This document shows, in pieces, positions 1-11,703 of a DNA stretch of 64,000 nucleotides (positions are counted from its first letter, which is position 1; each line of letters opens with the position of its first letter). A program made the translations under genes and the position numbers. Source of the stretch: Pleodorina starrii (lineage: Eukaryota; Chlorophyta; Chlorophyceae; Chlamydomonadales; Volvocaceae). Where the stretch lies: assembly GCA_030267565.1 (NCBI GenBank), contig BRXU01000009.1:2986001-3050000 (forward strand), read 5' to 3'. The notes under the pieces are model-generated. The model did not search any database. It saw only the letters and a program-made list of their open reading frames with translations, and had not been told where the DNA came from.

Positions 1-2631
1 GGGAGAGGGTGATAATGCGGATTCGGTGTCGAGGTGTCGACGCGCACGTGTGTGCTGTGTGGCAGCAGCGCTACTCAAGGCCGCGTCCTCCCTCCCTACC
101 TTCCTCCCTCCCTCCCTGGATGCACCTTCGGACGCAGCTCCCCCTCGTCCCTTCATCCCCCATGCCCTCCTCTGCGCCTGACCTCCTCACTCCCCGCTTG
201 CGCCTCCCCGGCGCCCTCAACCCACCCTCGTCTCCACGCTCCGAGCCCCGCACGGCCCCCAGCCCGGCCCCCAGCCCGCCCCACCCCCAACGCCCCCCAG
301 CCCCCCGCCTCGCCTTTCCGATCCTTCCTGCGGTGGCTGCCCGGTACACCAGCGTCGCAGTCGCCAGCAGCCAGGCCGCCATCCCACACACCCAGCCGGG
401 AAGCGCCGCCGCAGCCGTGGCGGTAGCCCTCGCGGGTGCTGCTCGGATGATTGGTTGCGTTGCGACCGACCTCTGCGGGAGTGGGTGTGGCGGTCGGGTG
501 CGAGGTTGAGGGGCGTGGAGCGCCGGCAGGATGGGGGAGCAGCGATGTGGCGGCAGGGGGTGCGCGCAATGTTGTATGCGCCGGGCGCGAGGGACGCGAG
601 TGATCTGGCGCGGTGACTCATCAGCCAGCGCGGCCTCAAAACGGGAAGAAGAATTCTAAAAACGAGTAATAATAAAGGCGAGGGATTTTTAAGGGTTGCA
701 GGGCCGCGAGTTGGGCTCAGCCGTGGCTTCCCCATCTTTTTCGTGCGCGCGCTGCGCGCATGGGTGCGTGACTCTTCAGGGATTGGTGTCCAAACATCCA
801 TCCGTGACTTGGCCAAGTCTCGCCTGGAATCGTCGCAGGCGCTTTGTCGAGGGCGTATTTAAGAGCTTTCCACGCACTCAGCCTTGCGGAGAGAGCCGCA
901 CCACAGCCGTCCGTAGCGTCAAACAGCCTGAAGCAACCGACTTTGCATCCTGATCGCACTAAAATCGCTCAGACGCTTCGACGAGCTGCGGTTCCAGCCG
1001 CCCTCCACCGCGCTTGAACCAAGCGAACCGATCCAACATGCACAGTTTTTACTGTTGCTTTCTTGCTTCGTGCCCACATATGGCGGCGTCTGCTTCCCCG
1101 CTGCTCGCGGCGTCTGCCTACCCGCTATTCAAAGAGGATGTTGATTCAAGAGGATGTTGCTCCGCTTTGCGGCTTTTACGGCCTCTTCCGCCGCCCGTGG
1201 GACGCGAGGGCGTGAGAACCTGAGATGTGTCACATGGTAGGAAGGGGTGACAAATTCAAGATTAGCGGAACTGCAAGGCTGCATTCGGCTGGCAGCTGAA
1301 GCCCTACCTGCTGAGAATTGTTGCTGTGGGTGGTTCACACCACGTTGCGCGCAGCCAGCAGCGGTGAAAAAGGCAATCGAAACGATGACGGTGCGGCGTG
1401 TGCGGGTTGGTAAGCAGGTAATGCCGAGAGCCAACTTGGTCCTTTTGTCCGCAACGCCCACCGTGACCGTCTGGAAATATCGAAAATGTCCCGTTGGAGG
1501 AGCAGGGCGCGACGGCGCCGCTGCTTTCGCGTGCGAAGCGTTGTGCGGAAACAACGGACCGAGAAGGTCGTTTTTGAGAGAATGTCAGTCGGGCATTCGG
1601 TCATCTAACACTTGAACTATAGAGAAGTAGTGAACCATCAAACGTATCAAACGCGTACGAAACCCTTAGCTATAACATCTCGTCTCGGACAAACGTTTCC
1701 GGGATGTTACGTCATTCCCAGTAAGTCGGGGTTGCACCTTGCGATCAACGATTAAAAGGGAAGCACGAACGTGTTACCAAGCCTCAGGGGCTTAATGTGC
1801 TGCCTTCTTACACGATAATTGAGGTGAACCATGGGTCGATCTTGTCAGCTCAAGTTGGAACCCTGTTTTTGGCCCGCTTCCGCCTGCATATCCTCAGGCT
1901 GCAGCAACATACCGAAAACGATACCTCTGTGCAAGGCACGTTATTGAAAACTAGTATGCTTAAGTTGCACTCAATGCCGTCAGTCAAACATTTGGCGCTG
2001 GCCACCGTGCCTCGTGCAAACGGCCTAAAACATGGAGCATAAATGATTCAACTCTCATCTGGACTTGTATAAACATGCCTCCAAATTAGAACGCGTCAGA
2101 GCTCGATTTACGACACCCACAGGAAGTACGGGGCTCTGGAGCAATGCAACCCAATGGAAGGGACCCTCACCTACTCAAAAAGCAACATATTATATCTCAC
2201 TTACAGTTGAGACCCTGACCAGCTCTCAGTCGCGTGGAAGTGACTATACTTGCATGTAACGGTTCGATATCAGGGACACCCGTATTTCATATCCTTCTCT
2301 ATAGTATCACTTTAGGTTTGGCGAAATACTTCGTATTGTGATTATACAGTCACAGACTCTCGGCGTGCGGCTTTCATCCCTCTCGACCTTTCGGCTGAGT
2401 CACTGTCCTCGCAACGGACGGCAAAACAAAATGCCTGTCACAGTTCACGCTGGCCACTCCAGCTCCTTGATAGCGCAGCGTCCGCGGGTGAGGTTCCGTT
2501 CCCGCGACATCCGCCACAGCGATGCCAATGGCCCACCCACATCTGGCTCGCTATAACGCGCCCAAAACGCTGGCGTTGCAGGTACCTTCCGCAGCAACGA
2601 TTTTGGCGCGTCCGCGCGGAGCCGCAGGTCC
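1..2631. other. Left-edge region, no gene recognised
   Basis: The first 620 bases are very C-rich and open in several frames on both strands, as expected from composition. One plus-strand frame stays open from about 185 to a TGA at 614-616 and could be the last exon of a gene entering from the left, but no recognisable domain or clear splice site supports it. From about 1.6 to 2.4 kb the GC content falls and no frame stays open. A possible leader exon for the next gene lies at 2431-2487: ATG, 19 codons, then a GTGAGG donor. Confidence 0.4.
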
Positions 2632-4506
2632 GTGCGTCAGATGTCGCGTCTCCCGAAGGGTGTTGCACTGACGTGGCCGCCCCACCGTGTCCCACCACAT
2701 ATGCCCTCTCTCCCCTTCCCTCGCCCACCTTCTCTCCTCCTCCTCCCGCAGCCCCCTCCCACCCTTCTCCCTCAGCCCCCGCTGAGCGACTGTCTCCCTC
2801 TGCGACTCGCAGGCGGTCAAAGCAAAACGTCCTTCAGCGGGCGAGGCCTCGGAGGCGTGCCGGACAACGGCTCCCTGAGGAGATGGAGCATGGCCCAGTG
2901 GCTTGAAAACAAGTTGAGAAGATCAGAAAGGAACACTGCCATGGACGGCGCCGGAGGGGGTCTGAGCCATGTGCGACTGGGACATGTGCGACTGGGGGCA
3001 CTGCGTGCCCAGCTGCCCGGCCCCCTGCCCCGCCTTGCCCTGCGAAGCGGCCTGGGCGCGGGACCTGAGGGCCGGGCGTGCTCGACGGAAAACAGGGCCT
3101 TTTCGGGGCCTGGGGGTGAAGTGGAATACGGTGGCGAATGGCGGGGCTTCGACGCAGCCCCCCAACCTCGACCACATCCCTTCCCGCCCTGTCCTGCCTG
3201 TGTGCCCCCCGCCCCCCTCTTCCCCCCCCCCCGTGAAACCGGGCCAAACCGATCACCGAACCCCCGCCGCCGCCGCTGCCTCCGCCGCAGGGCCCAAGTG
3301 GACGTGCAGGCGCCCCTGGAGGCGTGTTGGGTGCTGTGGGATGATCGCGAGCGCATTCCGCAGTGGATGCCCTGGATCAAATCAGTCAAGGTGGGCGGGG
3401 CAGGGGTGGGTGGGCCAGGGGTGGGCGGGCCAGGGGTAGGACACGAAGGACGCAAGGAGAGAGCCGCAGCCCGAAGTAACCCGTCGAGGTGCGTGGGTCA
3501 GGAGCGGGTTGGTCAGGGGTGCCGGGTATGGCACGCTTGGGTTGCTGTGTGCAGGTGGGGGAGTGCATAGGGAGGGTTTACGAGAGGGGTTCAACTGTCG
3601 CGCTCGCCCATGTCGCCTCACCCGGCCACATCGCATTCCTTCCCCCTTCCTCGCGGCCTCGCGATTGCGTTCGAGCTCTCTCTCCCTGTCCCTCTCTCTC
3701 TCTCGCTCTCGCTCTCTCCCTTTCTCGCTCTCTTGCGTTGTCAGGTGGTGGAGTCCGACCCGCGCATGTCCCGCTGGACGCTCGCCACGCACCAGTTCGG
3801 TCGCGACTGGGAGTTCTCGTGGCTGGCTCGCAACCTGCCGCCCATCAAGAACAGCAAGATCCACTGGGTTTCGGAGCGAGGATCTGCGTCGCTGGGTGGG
3901 TCCAGGGCCGGGTTTCGGTCCCGGTTTTTGGGTTTTCGAGCGCATCGCGGCGGCATGTCCACCCAGGGGCCGCGCGCGCCGCGCCCTTTTTTCCCTTCCT
4001 GGAGTGAGATCTTGATTTTGGTTCCTCGTATGCGCTCGGCCCCGGTGGTCCTCGCCGCCTCCAGGGATCGAGATCCAGAACCGCGGCCAGATCAAGTTTG
4101 TACGGACGTCTCCCTCCAGCTGCAACATAACGCTCATCATCTCGTACGAGGTACCCGACGTGTTGGTGCCGTTCGCAAACGTGAGTACGGTATACGGGCT
4201 TGTACCAGTATTTTATAATGTAACATGTACGGCCTTGTACTAGTACGACACGTACGGTTACAACACCGTTGGTCGGATACATTTATAAGGTTGTGGCCTG
4301 TGGGACGGGTTCGAGGAAGTCCCGCCCAACTAGTAGCCCCTCTTCTGTACGACCAGTCTGCCGTACTGTCGTACCCATTTGCTGTACTTGATCCACAGGC
4401 CCTCACGCCGCTGGTGGAGGGCATCATCCAGAAGGACATGGAGCGCTTTCGGGAGTACGTGACGGCGCAGGAGAGGGCCAAGACGGAGAAGGCGGCGGCG
4501 GCATGA
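2632..4506 (+). CDS. SRPBCC / polyketide cyclase-dehydrase-like lipid-binding protein, probably plastid
   Basis: The 3' exons encode a START/SRPBCC fold of the cyanobacterial and plant plastid 'polyketide cyclase/dehydrase and lipid transport' type. Supported exons are 3291-3390 (VDVQAPLEACWVLWDD..IPQWMPWIKSVK), 3745-3895 (SRWTL, FSWLARNLPP, KIHW), 4065-4180 (NRGQIKFV, SYEVPDVLVPF) and 4399-4506 (QKDMERFREYV, stop). These blocks occur in the family order, and all junctions keep phase. The family binds small hydrophobic ligands; the substrate is unknown. The 5' end is unresolved: the frame is open without a break from an ATG at 2632 to 3390 (this model gives 377 residues) but is Pro/Arg-rich, and an intron ending at 3290 is likely. 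A leader exon at 2431-2487 is an alternative. Exon 2 carries an extra VSERGSASLG stretch, starting at the dispersed word GTTTCGGAGC, where homologues have a shorter loop. Confidence 0.72.
3391..3440 (+). repeat. G-rich minisatellite in cyclase intron
   Basis: About three imperfect copies of a GGGGTGGGTGGGCCA-like unit lie directly downstream of the donor at 3391. The run of G-tracts could form a quadruplex in the nascent RNA. Confidence 0.6.
3675..3733 (+). repeat. CT microsatellite / polypyrimidine tract
   Basis: A (CT)n run with a few CG and CC interruptions lies immediately before the CAG acceptor at 3742-3744. It doubles as the intron's polypyrimidine tract. Confidence 0.7.
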
Positions 4507-5214
4507 TGATGAGGGAGTGGGGCGACGAGGAGGAGGTGGTGGAGGTGGTGGAGGAGGAGGTGGAGGTGGATGCCGCATCAGTGCATACAGTGGAGGGACC
4601 CGAAAGGTGGATCGCCGGTGCGGCCCGCACCTAACGCTGCCGCGGCGGAAGCCCAATCCCCACGGACCGCGATGTCCGATGAGGTTAACGATGGTGGATG
4701 ATGACGACGCCGATTGTTGTTGAGACCTTGAGAGCGATGGTGGAGCGCGTACCCAGATTGGCAGTGATGGCTGCGGCCGCTGCTGCTACCGGGATGATGA
4801 TGCGTGCTGAGCGCGACCTCGGAATTGCGCCTTCCAGCGTACGACAGTGCACGATACCGTGCGGTACTGTGAGAGCAGGTCGCTAGCGGTGCGTGGCTTT
4901 CAGGGGCAACGGGCAAGGCGGCAGATTCTTTTACCTCACACTTTGCATTTCCAAATTGGGTTTGGATCTTGGATCCTGGATAATGAATTATCCTTGTGGA
5001 AGTGGACCCGTGTGTTCAGTGTGTTCAGTGCCCACTGCCGACGAGGAGACGCTCAAGAGGAGACGCTCAGGAGATGTGCTGTGTCAATCGGGAGCACCGG
5101 ATGCACGCCCCCCTTTTGGCCGGCTGGCTGGCTGGCCCGCGTGGCTGGCCCGATGGATCTCTGGCCTTTTGCCCGCACCCGCTCGCTCCGATGAAGGCGT
5201 TGCGAACCTCTGCT

Positions 5215-5261
5215 GCACTCCAGGGGAGGCGGTTGCACTCCAGGGGAGGCGGTTGCACTCC
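5215..5261 (+). repeat. 20-bp tandem duplication
   Basis: The unit GCACTCCAGGGGAGGCGGTT occurs at 5215-5234 and 5235-5254 with no mismatch, followed by the first 7 bases of a third copy. Perfect identity suggests a recent slippage event. Confidence 0.85.
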
Positions 5262-5272
5262 CCGGCGGTAGC

Positions 5273-5277
5273 TGTAA
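5273..5277 (+). other. Possible TGTAA polyadenylation signal
   Basis: TGTAA is the usual volvocine 3'-end signal. This plus-strand copy is about 770 bases after the cyclase-like stop codon and is the nearest one I found. Confidence 0.3.
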
Positions 5278-5593
5278 ACGATATGCTGTAGTGGCAACTG
5301 CCGCTGCAGCCACCAGGGTTTCGGAGCGCAGGTAGCCAGGTGGCCAAGGAGCCAAGGAGCGGAGACGGCACTTGCGGTACACTCATGTGTACACTCGAGT
5401 GGACCTACCGGTCGGTTAAGGTCCAGCGAGCGGGTTGCTGCGTGCGTGTCCCCAGACAAGAACAGGCACAGGCACAGGACTCCGCATCGCGCCAGGGAGG
5501 GGCTAAGCTGGCGTCGTGTGACGTTTGTTGCACGTGTACACGTCGTGTATGTACCTGTACCTGAAGGGCGCAGCTGGCTAGCGTCGCCGGCGT

Positions 5594-5630
5594 GGGTGGT
5601 GGTGCTGGTGGTGGTGGTGGTGGTGGTGGT
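5594..5630 (+). repeat. (GTG)n microsatellite
   Basis: About a dozen GTG/GGT triplets with one interruption. Confidence 0.85.
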
Positions 5631-5750
5631 AAGTAGCTTGCCGTTGTGGTGGGCTTCAAGGCATAAGGGAGGCTGCGGTGCCGTTTCTTCTACCCTCGGA
5701 AGGCGTGTCCGGTGTCAGGTGCAGCTGCTGGGAAGTGCTGCGTGCTGTGC

Positions 5751-5820
5751 TGGCTGGCTGGCTGGCTGGTTGGTTGGTTGGATGATTGGTTGGTTGGTTG
5801 GTTGGTTGGTTGGTCGGTTG
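5751..5820 (+). repeat. (TGGC)n-(TTGG)n tetranucleotide microsatellite
   Basis: TGGC units pass into a long TTGG array broken once by GATGATTGG. Both strands show long translated shadows (WLVG and NQPT runs) that are not genes. Confidence 0.9.
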
Positions 5821-6403
5821 AGTGACAGCCGGCATTGGTTTTGCCGCTGCCGTACGCAGCCACCAGCCCGTCATCGATCCGGTCGGTCTTACGGCTGACG
5901 ATGGTTCCGCAGACCCACCGACCCACGGGTCCGAGGTAGGCTGCACGTCGACGCAATTGGGGGTCGGGCAACGAGGGACGACGACGGCAGCTCCCGAGGG
6001 CGAAAGCGCAAGGGCGACTTCCGTATGATACAAGACCAAAAGACGACCAAAATGTGGCTTTTTGAGGAAATCTGACAGTCGCATTTCCTGTTGGTTATAC
6101 ATACATATACCTTCACGGATTTCGAACGGCCTGGAGCTCGTTACTAAACGTAAGAACATCAACATCGAATCAACATCAAAACAACTAGGCAAAACCTACA
6201 CAACAACAGCTTCAGGACAGGACGACAGCTGCGGGCGCTGGAGCATTTAACGGAGGCTGCGCGCCTGCATCCCCGCCGCAGCCGCATTACTGCTCGCCAC
6301 CTGACCGCCCGACGGCCTCTATCGAGCCAGCGCGTGCACCTCGACCCGTACCCACCCACCCCTCCCGCCCTGTCACAACATTCTCTTCATCCTCCAACCC
6401 CGC

Positions 6404-9400
6404 ATGAAATCTATCCTGCTGCTACTGCTGCTGCTGCTGGTGGCAGCTCTTTCCGACGTTGGCGGTTCGGCGCCAGCTCTCGACCGAGTGCACGCAATCG
6501 CTGAGGCGGGCCGCGAAGTCGCCGCCGCCTCGGTCGCAGCGCCGTACTCGCCACCGGTATTGCACCCTTCCTCGGCGGCCTCCACGCCCGCCACTGCAGC
6601 CTTGGACTCCAAGCAAGAGCAGCAGCGGCAGCAGCAGCAGCAGCAGAGGTTGGAACAGCAGTCGCAGCAGCAGCAGCGGCAGCGCCGCGCACTGGCAGCA
6701 TCGGTGACGCCGCTTGCCGCGCTTGAGTCCGATAACAGGAGCGAAGCAACAGCAGCAACAACAGCAGCAGCAGCAACAGGCGCAGCAGCAGGAGCATCTT
6801 TGGAGGCGCTGCTGTGCCGCCATTTCGACGTCGTCTTCCGAATCGCGAGCTGCGGCAGCAGCAGCGACGCGAGCGGAGGACTGACCCACGGGTCGGTCGC
6901 GTCAGCCGCCGGCCGTCTCACTGGGAATTCGTCGGCGCAAACGGCCGTCAAACGTGGCGTGCATGACGACGGAGCGCTGTGCTTATGGAGATTCCGGCTT
7001 CAACGGCCGGCGAGTCGCGACGGTGGCGGCGGTGGCGGCGATGGTGGCGGTGACTTCAGCGGCGGCGCCGCTGGCGGCGATGCAGGGTCAGCGGAAGGGG
7101 TAGCAGCAGCGACGGCTGGCGGGGGGCGCCGCCGCCTGTTGCGACACCTAGTAGGCTTCCTCCGTCCGGATGGCCTAATTAGGAACGCGGACGGGGGCTT
7201 CTCCCGGGGCCATCAGACGCCGGTGCAGGTTCAGGAGCAGGGGCAAGTGAAGGGCGTGGATCACGCCGGGGAGGGCTTGGGCCTGCGGTGGCAGCGGCGC
7301 AGGTCGCGGCGTCTGCAGACCGCAGACCCGCCGGGCACGGAGAATGGCGGCGGAGGCGGAGGCGGAGGCGGCGACAGCAAAGCCCGACGCCACGGCAGGG
7401 CAGCTGACACTGCCGTACTGACGGAGCAAGATCTGCTGCCGTACAACTCAGTGTGGCCCCGCGAAGCGATGGCGTACAAGGCCCACCTGACGGCACTGCG
7501 CCTGTGCGGGGAGCTGCTGCCGCCGGGGCCGCCGCCGTCGCCGCCGCCGCCGCCGCTGCCCCCCGGCGGCAGCCAGGAACGCTCCAGGTCTTGTGCCATT
7601 ATTACGGATGACGTGGCGTGGGTGGCGGCGGACGACGGCGGGGCTTTGGAGCGGGCCTTTGGGCTGCCAGAGGCCGGTATTTCCGCCGCCGTCGCGGCGG
7701 CGGCGGCCGCCGCCACCGGGGCCCCTAAGCCGCTGTTGGGTCGGCGGCCGGTGTTTGTGGAGCGCGATGCCGCTACGCTTGAAGCCGCGGTGAGCGCCCT
7801 CGTCGGCGCCGCCGAGCAGCGGGCTCAAGGTACGGCGAATGTTGACGACGGGGCGGAGACGGCGACGGCGACGGCGGCCGCCAACGTTTCGTCGCTGGGC
7901 GTCCTGCGCTGGGGACGTTGCCTGGGGACCGTTGCCGGCGGCGGTGACGGCAGCGGCGGCGACGGCGGCGGCGGTGGCGGAGCGGCGGCGTGCGGTGGAG
8001 TGTACGGCAGCAGGGAGCAATGGCTAGGTGATTTGGCGGAGGGCCTGACGGAGCTGCAGCGGCAGGCGACGCTGGCGGCGCCGCTGGCAGCGGCGGCGGG
8101 TGGCGGCGGTGACGACGACGGCGACGCCAGCGCGAGCGGCCTCTTGGCTGGCGGCGTCCTGGGGACTGGTTGGGATGTTTTGGCGCTGCCGTCTGTCTGT
8201 GGCGGCTGGACGGTTTCGGAGCCTGACGCCGCTGCCGCCGCCCGCGGCCTGCGACACGCAGGCAGCAGCGGCAGCGGCGACAGCGGCGGCGGCGGCGGCG
8301 GCGGTGATAGCAGCGAAAGACCCACGGGTCACGGCGCAGGCTCGCACTCGCCGCCGCCGGCGGCGACGGCTCAGCCCATGGCGGGCTGCATCCTGGCCTT
8401 CAGCGCGCAAGCCGCGGCGGCGCTCACACTCCTGGCCCCGCAGCGAAACGTCTCAGAGAGCGTGACGGCGGCGGCGACGGCGACGGCGACGGCGACGGAA
8501 GCGGCGACGGAAGCCTCCACCCGCTCGGGGCTGCGGCCGTCCTTCGCTCTGCTTCCCGTGACAAACACGCCCTTCTTCGCAAAGCTAAACCTCTTGGCGA
8601 GGCAAGGCGTGCTGAGCCTGGCTGTGTCGCTACCGCCGCCGCCGCCGCTGCCAGCCGAACCTGCCGCGGAGGCGGCGGCGGCGGCAGCGACTCAGTCTGC
8701 CGCTACTCCCGAGCCGCAGCAGCCGCTGCCGGCGGGTTCGGTGCGGGCACCCCGACGGCGGTTCCTGTTGTACACGTGCGCTGGAGATCAGGCGAGTGGG
8801 ATCGGGGGGGCGAAATATGTTGCCGTACAGGTCTCGGAGCGTCAGTGTCAGGGCCCGAGGTTGCATTGTCTGGAGGTCCCACATCGCGTGTCAAGGGCGG
8901 CGCCGGGCGGGACTGGGGCACTTAGGGTTTGGCCACCCGGCCACAGATCCCCCAGTAACAGTGCCGTACACAAATGCCGTACGCGAACGCCGTACCGATG
9001 TCGTACCTCGTGCGCAGGGTGTTTGGCGCATGTGGGCGCAGCCGGGGCGCAACTACGATCTGCTGGTGGCGTACTACGGCGCCCGCGACCTGGACGACCC
9101 ACGGGTCGGTGGCGGCGCCGCCACCGCCGCCACCGCCGCCATCGCCACCGCCGCCAGGAACTTCAACGACAGCCTGCCCGATTACATCTACCGCGCTCAC
9201 GGCTCCAAACACCAAAACATCCACCGCCTTCACTCGCTGCATCCCGGCCTGCTGGCGAGCTACGATGCCGTGGCGGTGTGGGATGACGATCTAGCAGCCA
9301 CGGCCGAACATGTACGGAGTACGGAGTACGGCGGAGTGTGTACGGCATTCGGGACGTGGGGGCACGCGGGGTTTTAGGAGAGGGCGAGCTTTAAGGAGTC

Positions 9401-10807
9401 CTCGTGGAGAGGCGCTCGTGTTCCGCCCTCCAATGTCCCCGCACCTTCACGTACGGATACACACACACACGCGCGCACGCGCACGCACGCACGCACCTCG
9501 CTCCTTCCAAGCCGCCTGGCGCCGCCGCGGGGAGGTCCTTCCGGCGACGACACGAGTTCCTCCACCCCTCTCCCCCCCTGTCCCCCAAACCCAGGTGAGC
9601 ACCCTGTTCAAGCGCTTCGCGGAGCTATCCGGCCCACCCGGCGACCCGTACGGCATCTGGGTGGCGCAACCCAGCCTCAAGTACGGCAGCAAGGTCGACT
9701 ACGTGCTGCTCGCCAATCAACCGCAGCTACGGCTGTCGTACACGTCAATCGTGGAGAACAACGCCTGCATGTTTAGGTGCGGGGGCAGAGTGCGTTAGAA
9801 GGCCCCTTCGGTACGACACATGACGACATGACGACACATCGCGGATTGAATTCTCCGATTCGCGATCCGCATTCTGCGGCGCGACGTGGGGCGTGGGGCG
9901 TGGAATGCGGTTTGGCGCTGGCTGTGTGCAGCCTGCGTGTGTGCGTGCGTGTGTGCGTGCGTGTGTGCGTGTGTGTGTGTGTGTGTGCGTGTGTGCGTGT
10001 GCAGGGTGTGACTGAAGGCCTCCAACGCCCGCTCCGAAACCCGCTCCGCTCCGCCGTCCACATGTTATCCACATCGCTTCCAGATCCGACAAGCTGAGTC
10101 AGTTGCTGGACAGCCCCACCTACAGCGGCGAGCTGATGGGGTGGGGAGTGGAGTACGCCTACCTGGCGGCGCTGGGCTCCGAAGCCCGAGACCGATTTGC
10201 CGTACTGCACGACTTCCAGGTGCGCCGCGGGGGGGGAGCGGGGGGCGCGTCTCCAAGGAACTTTGTGTTTGGCGGTGCATTGAGCTGGGGGCGCGAGGTT
10301 TGGGCGGCGGGGTGGAAGGGTTTCGCAATTACCGTACTTGCCGGTATTTCACGGGGCTACCGACGTACAATCTGCCCTTGTGGCTCCTCCTCCGCCCCTT
10401 TCCGAACCAAACCCTCCCCCGCCCCCCTCCCGTCCCCCCGGCCCCCCAAGGTCCTCAACCCGCCCGGAGAGGCCAAGCCGGAGGGCCGGGAGATACTTAA
10501 GCTCGCGAGCCAGGAGATCCGGATCCAGCAGTACCGGTCGTACGCGGCGCGATACGGGATCGTAGAGGTGCCGGCGGTGGCGTACAAGTGTGTGCCGATG
10601 CGCGCCGACCTGCCACCACATGAGTACCCCGACTACTGCCCCGAGTACCGCCCGCCGCCGCCGCTGGTGCTGCCGCCGCTGGCGCCGAGCGTGGCGCTGG
10701 ATCTGCAGTTTGGAGGCGAGCAAGCTCTGAGGCAGGCGACTCTCATTATGCGCAATGCCGTCCTTAAGGCCGGGGCGGGTTCCCAGCCAGGGCGGCGGCG
10801 GCGCTGA
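6404..10807 (+). CDS. Secretory DUF707 / glycosyltransferase-like protein with long low-complexity N-terminus
   Basis: Exons 6404-8791, 9018-9311, 9595-9776, 10084-10219 and 10451-10807 join in phase to about 1,118 residues. The ATG at 6404 is followed by a hydrophobic core (MKSILLLLLLLLVAALS), a signal peptide or anchor. Residues about 25-780 are Ala/Gly/Gln-rich with poly-Q, poly-A and poly-G. The conserved part starts near residue 785: YDLLVAYYGARDL, LHPGLLASYDAVAVWDDDL (WDDDL at 884-888), LMGWGVEYAYL and AVLHDFQVLNPP. This is the order of the plant DUF707 family (YDYIFLWDEDL ... GWGMD ... IVH); the acidic WDDDL resembles a glycosyltransferase DXD metal site. Expected place is the Golgi or secretory path; donor and acceptor sugars are unknown. 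Intron 1 appears to be GC-AG (GCGAGT donor at 8792). Intron 10220-10450 is 231 nt, in frame and stop-free, so retention would still give protein. Identity rests on motif recognition only. Confidence 0.66.
6883..6894. repeat. Dispersed palindrome GACCCACGGGTC in coding exon
   Basis: One of 13 exact GACCCAYGGGTC words in the window. Here it is read in frame as L-T-H-G-S inside exon 1 of the DUF707-like gene. Two others in the same gene are read in the other two frames: 8319-8330 (R-P-T-G-H) and 9096-9107 (D-P-R-V). Confidence 0.9.
9459..9497 (+). repeat. (AC)n/(GC)n microsatellite in intron
   Basis: An alternating purine-pyrimidine run (ACAC, GCGC, ACGC) inside intron 2 of the DUF707-like gene. 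Such runs can adopt Z-DNA. Confidence 0.85.
9935..10002 (+). repeat. (GT)n/(GTGC)n microsatellite in intron
   Basis: A long GTGTGC and GTGT run inside intron 3 of the same gene, again purine-pyrimidine alternating. Confidence 0.9.
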
Positions 10808-11446
10808 CGGTGCCGACGGCGGCGGCGGCGGCGACGTGACGGGCGATCTCGGGCAATGTCGGGTGACGGGCAAATCTCGCGGTATGTTGTATGCGCGGCA
10901 GTGGCGAGGTGGTTTGTCTGGACATGGCAATCAGTTAGCTTGGCGGTTTGGTGGAGGCGGTAATTGATAGTAGTTGGCGGTTAGCGGTTGGCAAGCAGGC
11001 GAGCAGGCGGGAGGAGGCGGCGGCCGTGGTTCTGATGCGGGGGCAAAGCCGGTTCTCCTTGTCCGTGTGTGTATTTCACGGGGAGGAGAAGACGGAGGAG
11101 GCCCCTACCGGTATCCCCCCTACAACTGCGGGAGGGGCGAGAAACGAAAAACGACACCGCAGGGACACAGCGGAGGGGGACGTGACGACAGAAGTTTGGG
11201 TTTGACGGGAAGGCTGACGGGAAGGCCCGCTGAGACCGGGACCCACAAAAGGAATTATTAGGATTTCGCGTTGCTTTGTATGATTAAATATCACTTGGCG
11301 CGGGCGGCCGCTTTGATTGGCGATCCCCAGGGTCGAGATGACCCATGGGTCGTGCATTTTACCCCCCCCCCCGAGCTGCCGTGGCATACATCTCAAATAC
11401 CAAATCCAAGATTTGCTTTGAACCCCGGCCTAAGACGCCACCACGG

Positions 11447-11703
11447 GCCCCATGGCCCATGGGCTCCATGGGCCATGGGACCCATGGGCCCCCATGTCCC
11501 ATGGCCCCCATGGGTCCCATGGGCCCCATGGACTCATGGGGGCCATGGGACATGGGGCCCATGGGGGCCATGGGACATGGGGACCATGGGTCACATGGTG
11601 ACCATGGGTCACATGGGGACCATGAGTCACATGGGGACCATGGGCACATGGGCACCATAGGTCACATGGGACCCATGGGTCACATGGGGCCCATGGGTCC
11701 CAT
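11447..11703. repeat. CCATGG-based palindromic satellite
   Basis: About 260 bases made almost entirely of short units built on CCCATGGG, spaced by GNC, TCA or GGA. The first half is mostly CCCATGGGNC; the second half drifts to CATGGGGACCATGGGTCA. Most units are themselves palindromic, so both strands read alike and translate into Met/Gly/Pro/His or Trp/Pro/Met shadows. An exact GACCCATGGGTC sits at 11670-11681. Confidence 0.95.

Larger units (their letters stand above)
4507..6403. other. Intergenic region with microsatellites, no gene seen
   Basis: This is the 3' flank of the cyclase-like gene and the upstream region of the DUF707-like gene. It holds a GAG/GTG-rich run at about 4520-4575, a 20-bp tandem duplication, GTG and GGTT microsatellites, one GTTTCGGAGC (5318-5327) and one GACCCACGGGTC (5920-5931). 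The open frames here are shadows of these repeats. Confidence 0.5.

Noticed and set aside
185..616. Possible last exon of a gene entering from the left
   Set aside because: The frame is open to a TGA, but so are several others in this C-rich DNA; no homology or clear acceptor.
5656..6192. Minus-strand frame with NQPTNQPTNQ repeats
   Set aside because: The repeat is the translation of the TTGG microsatellite; no gene structure around it.
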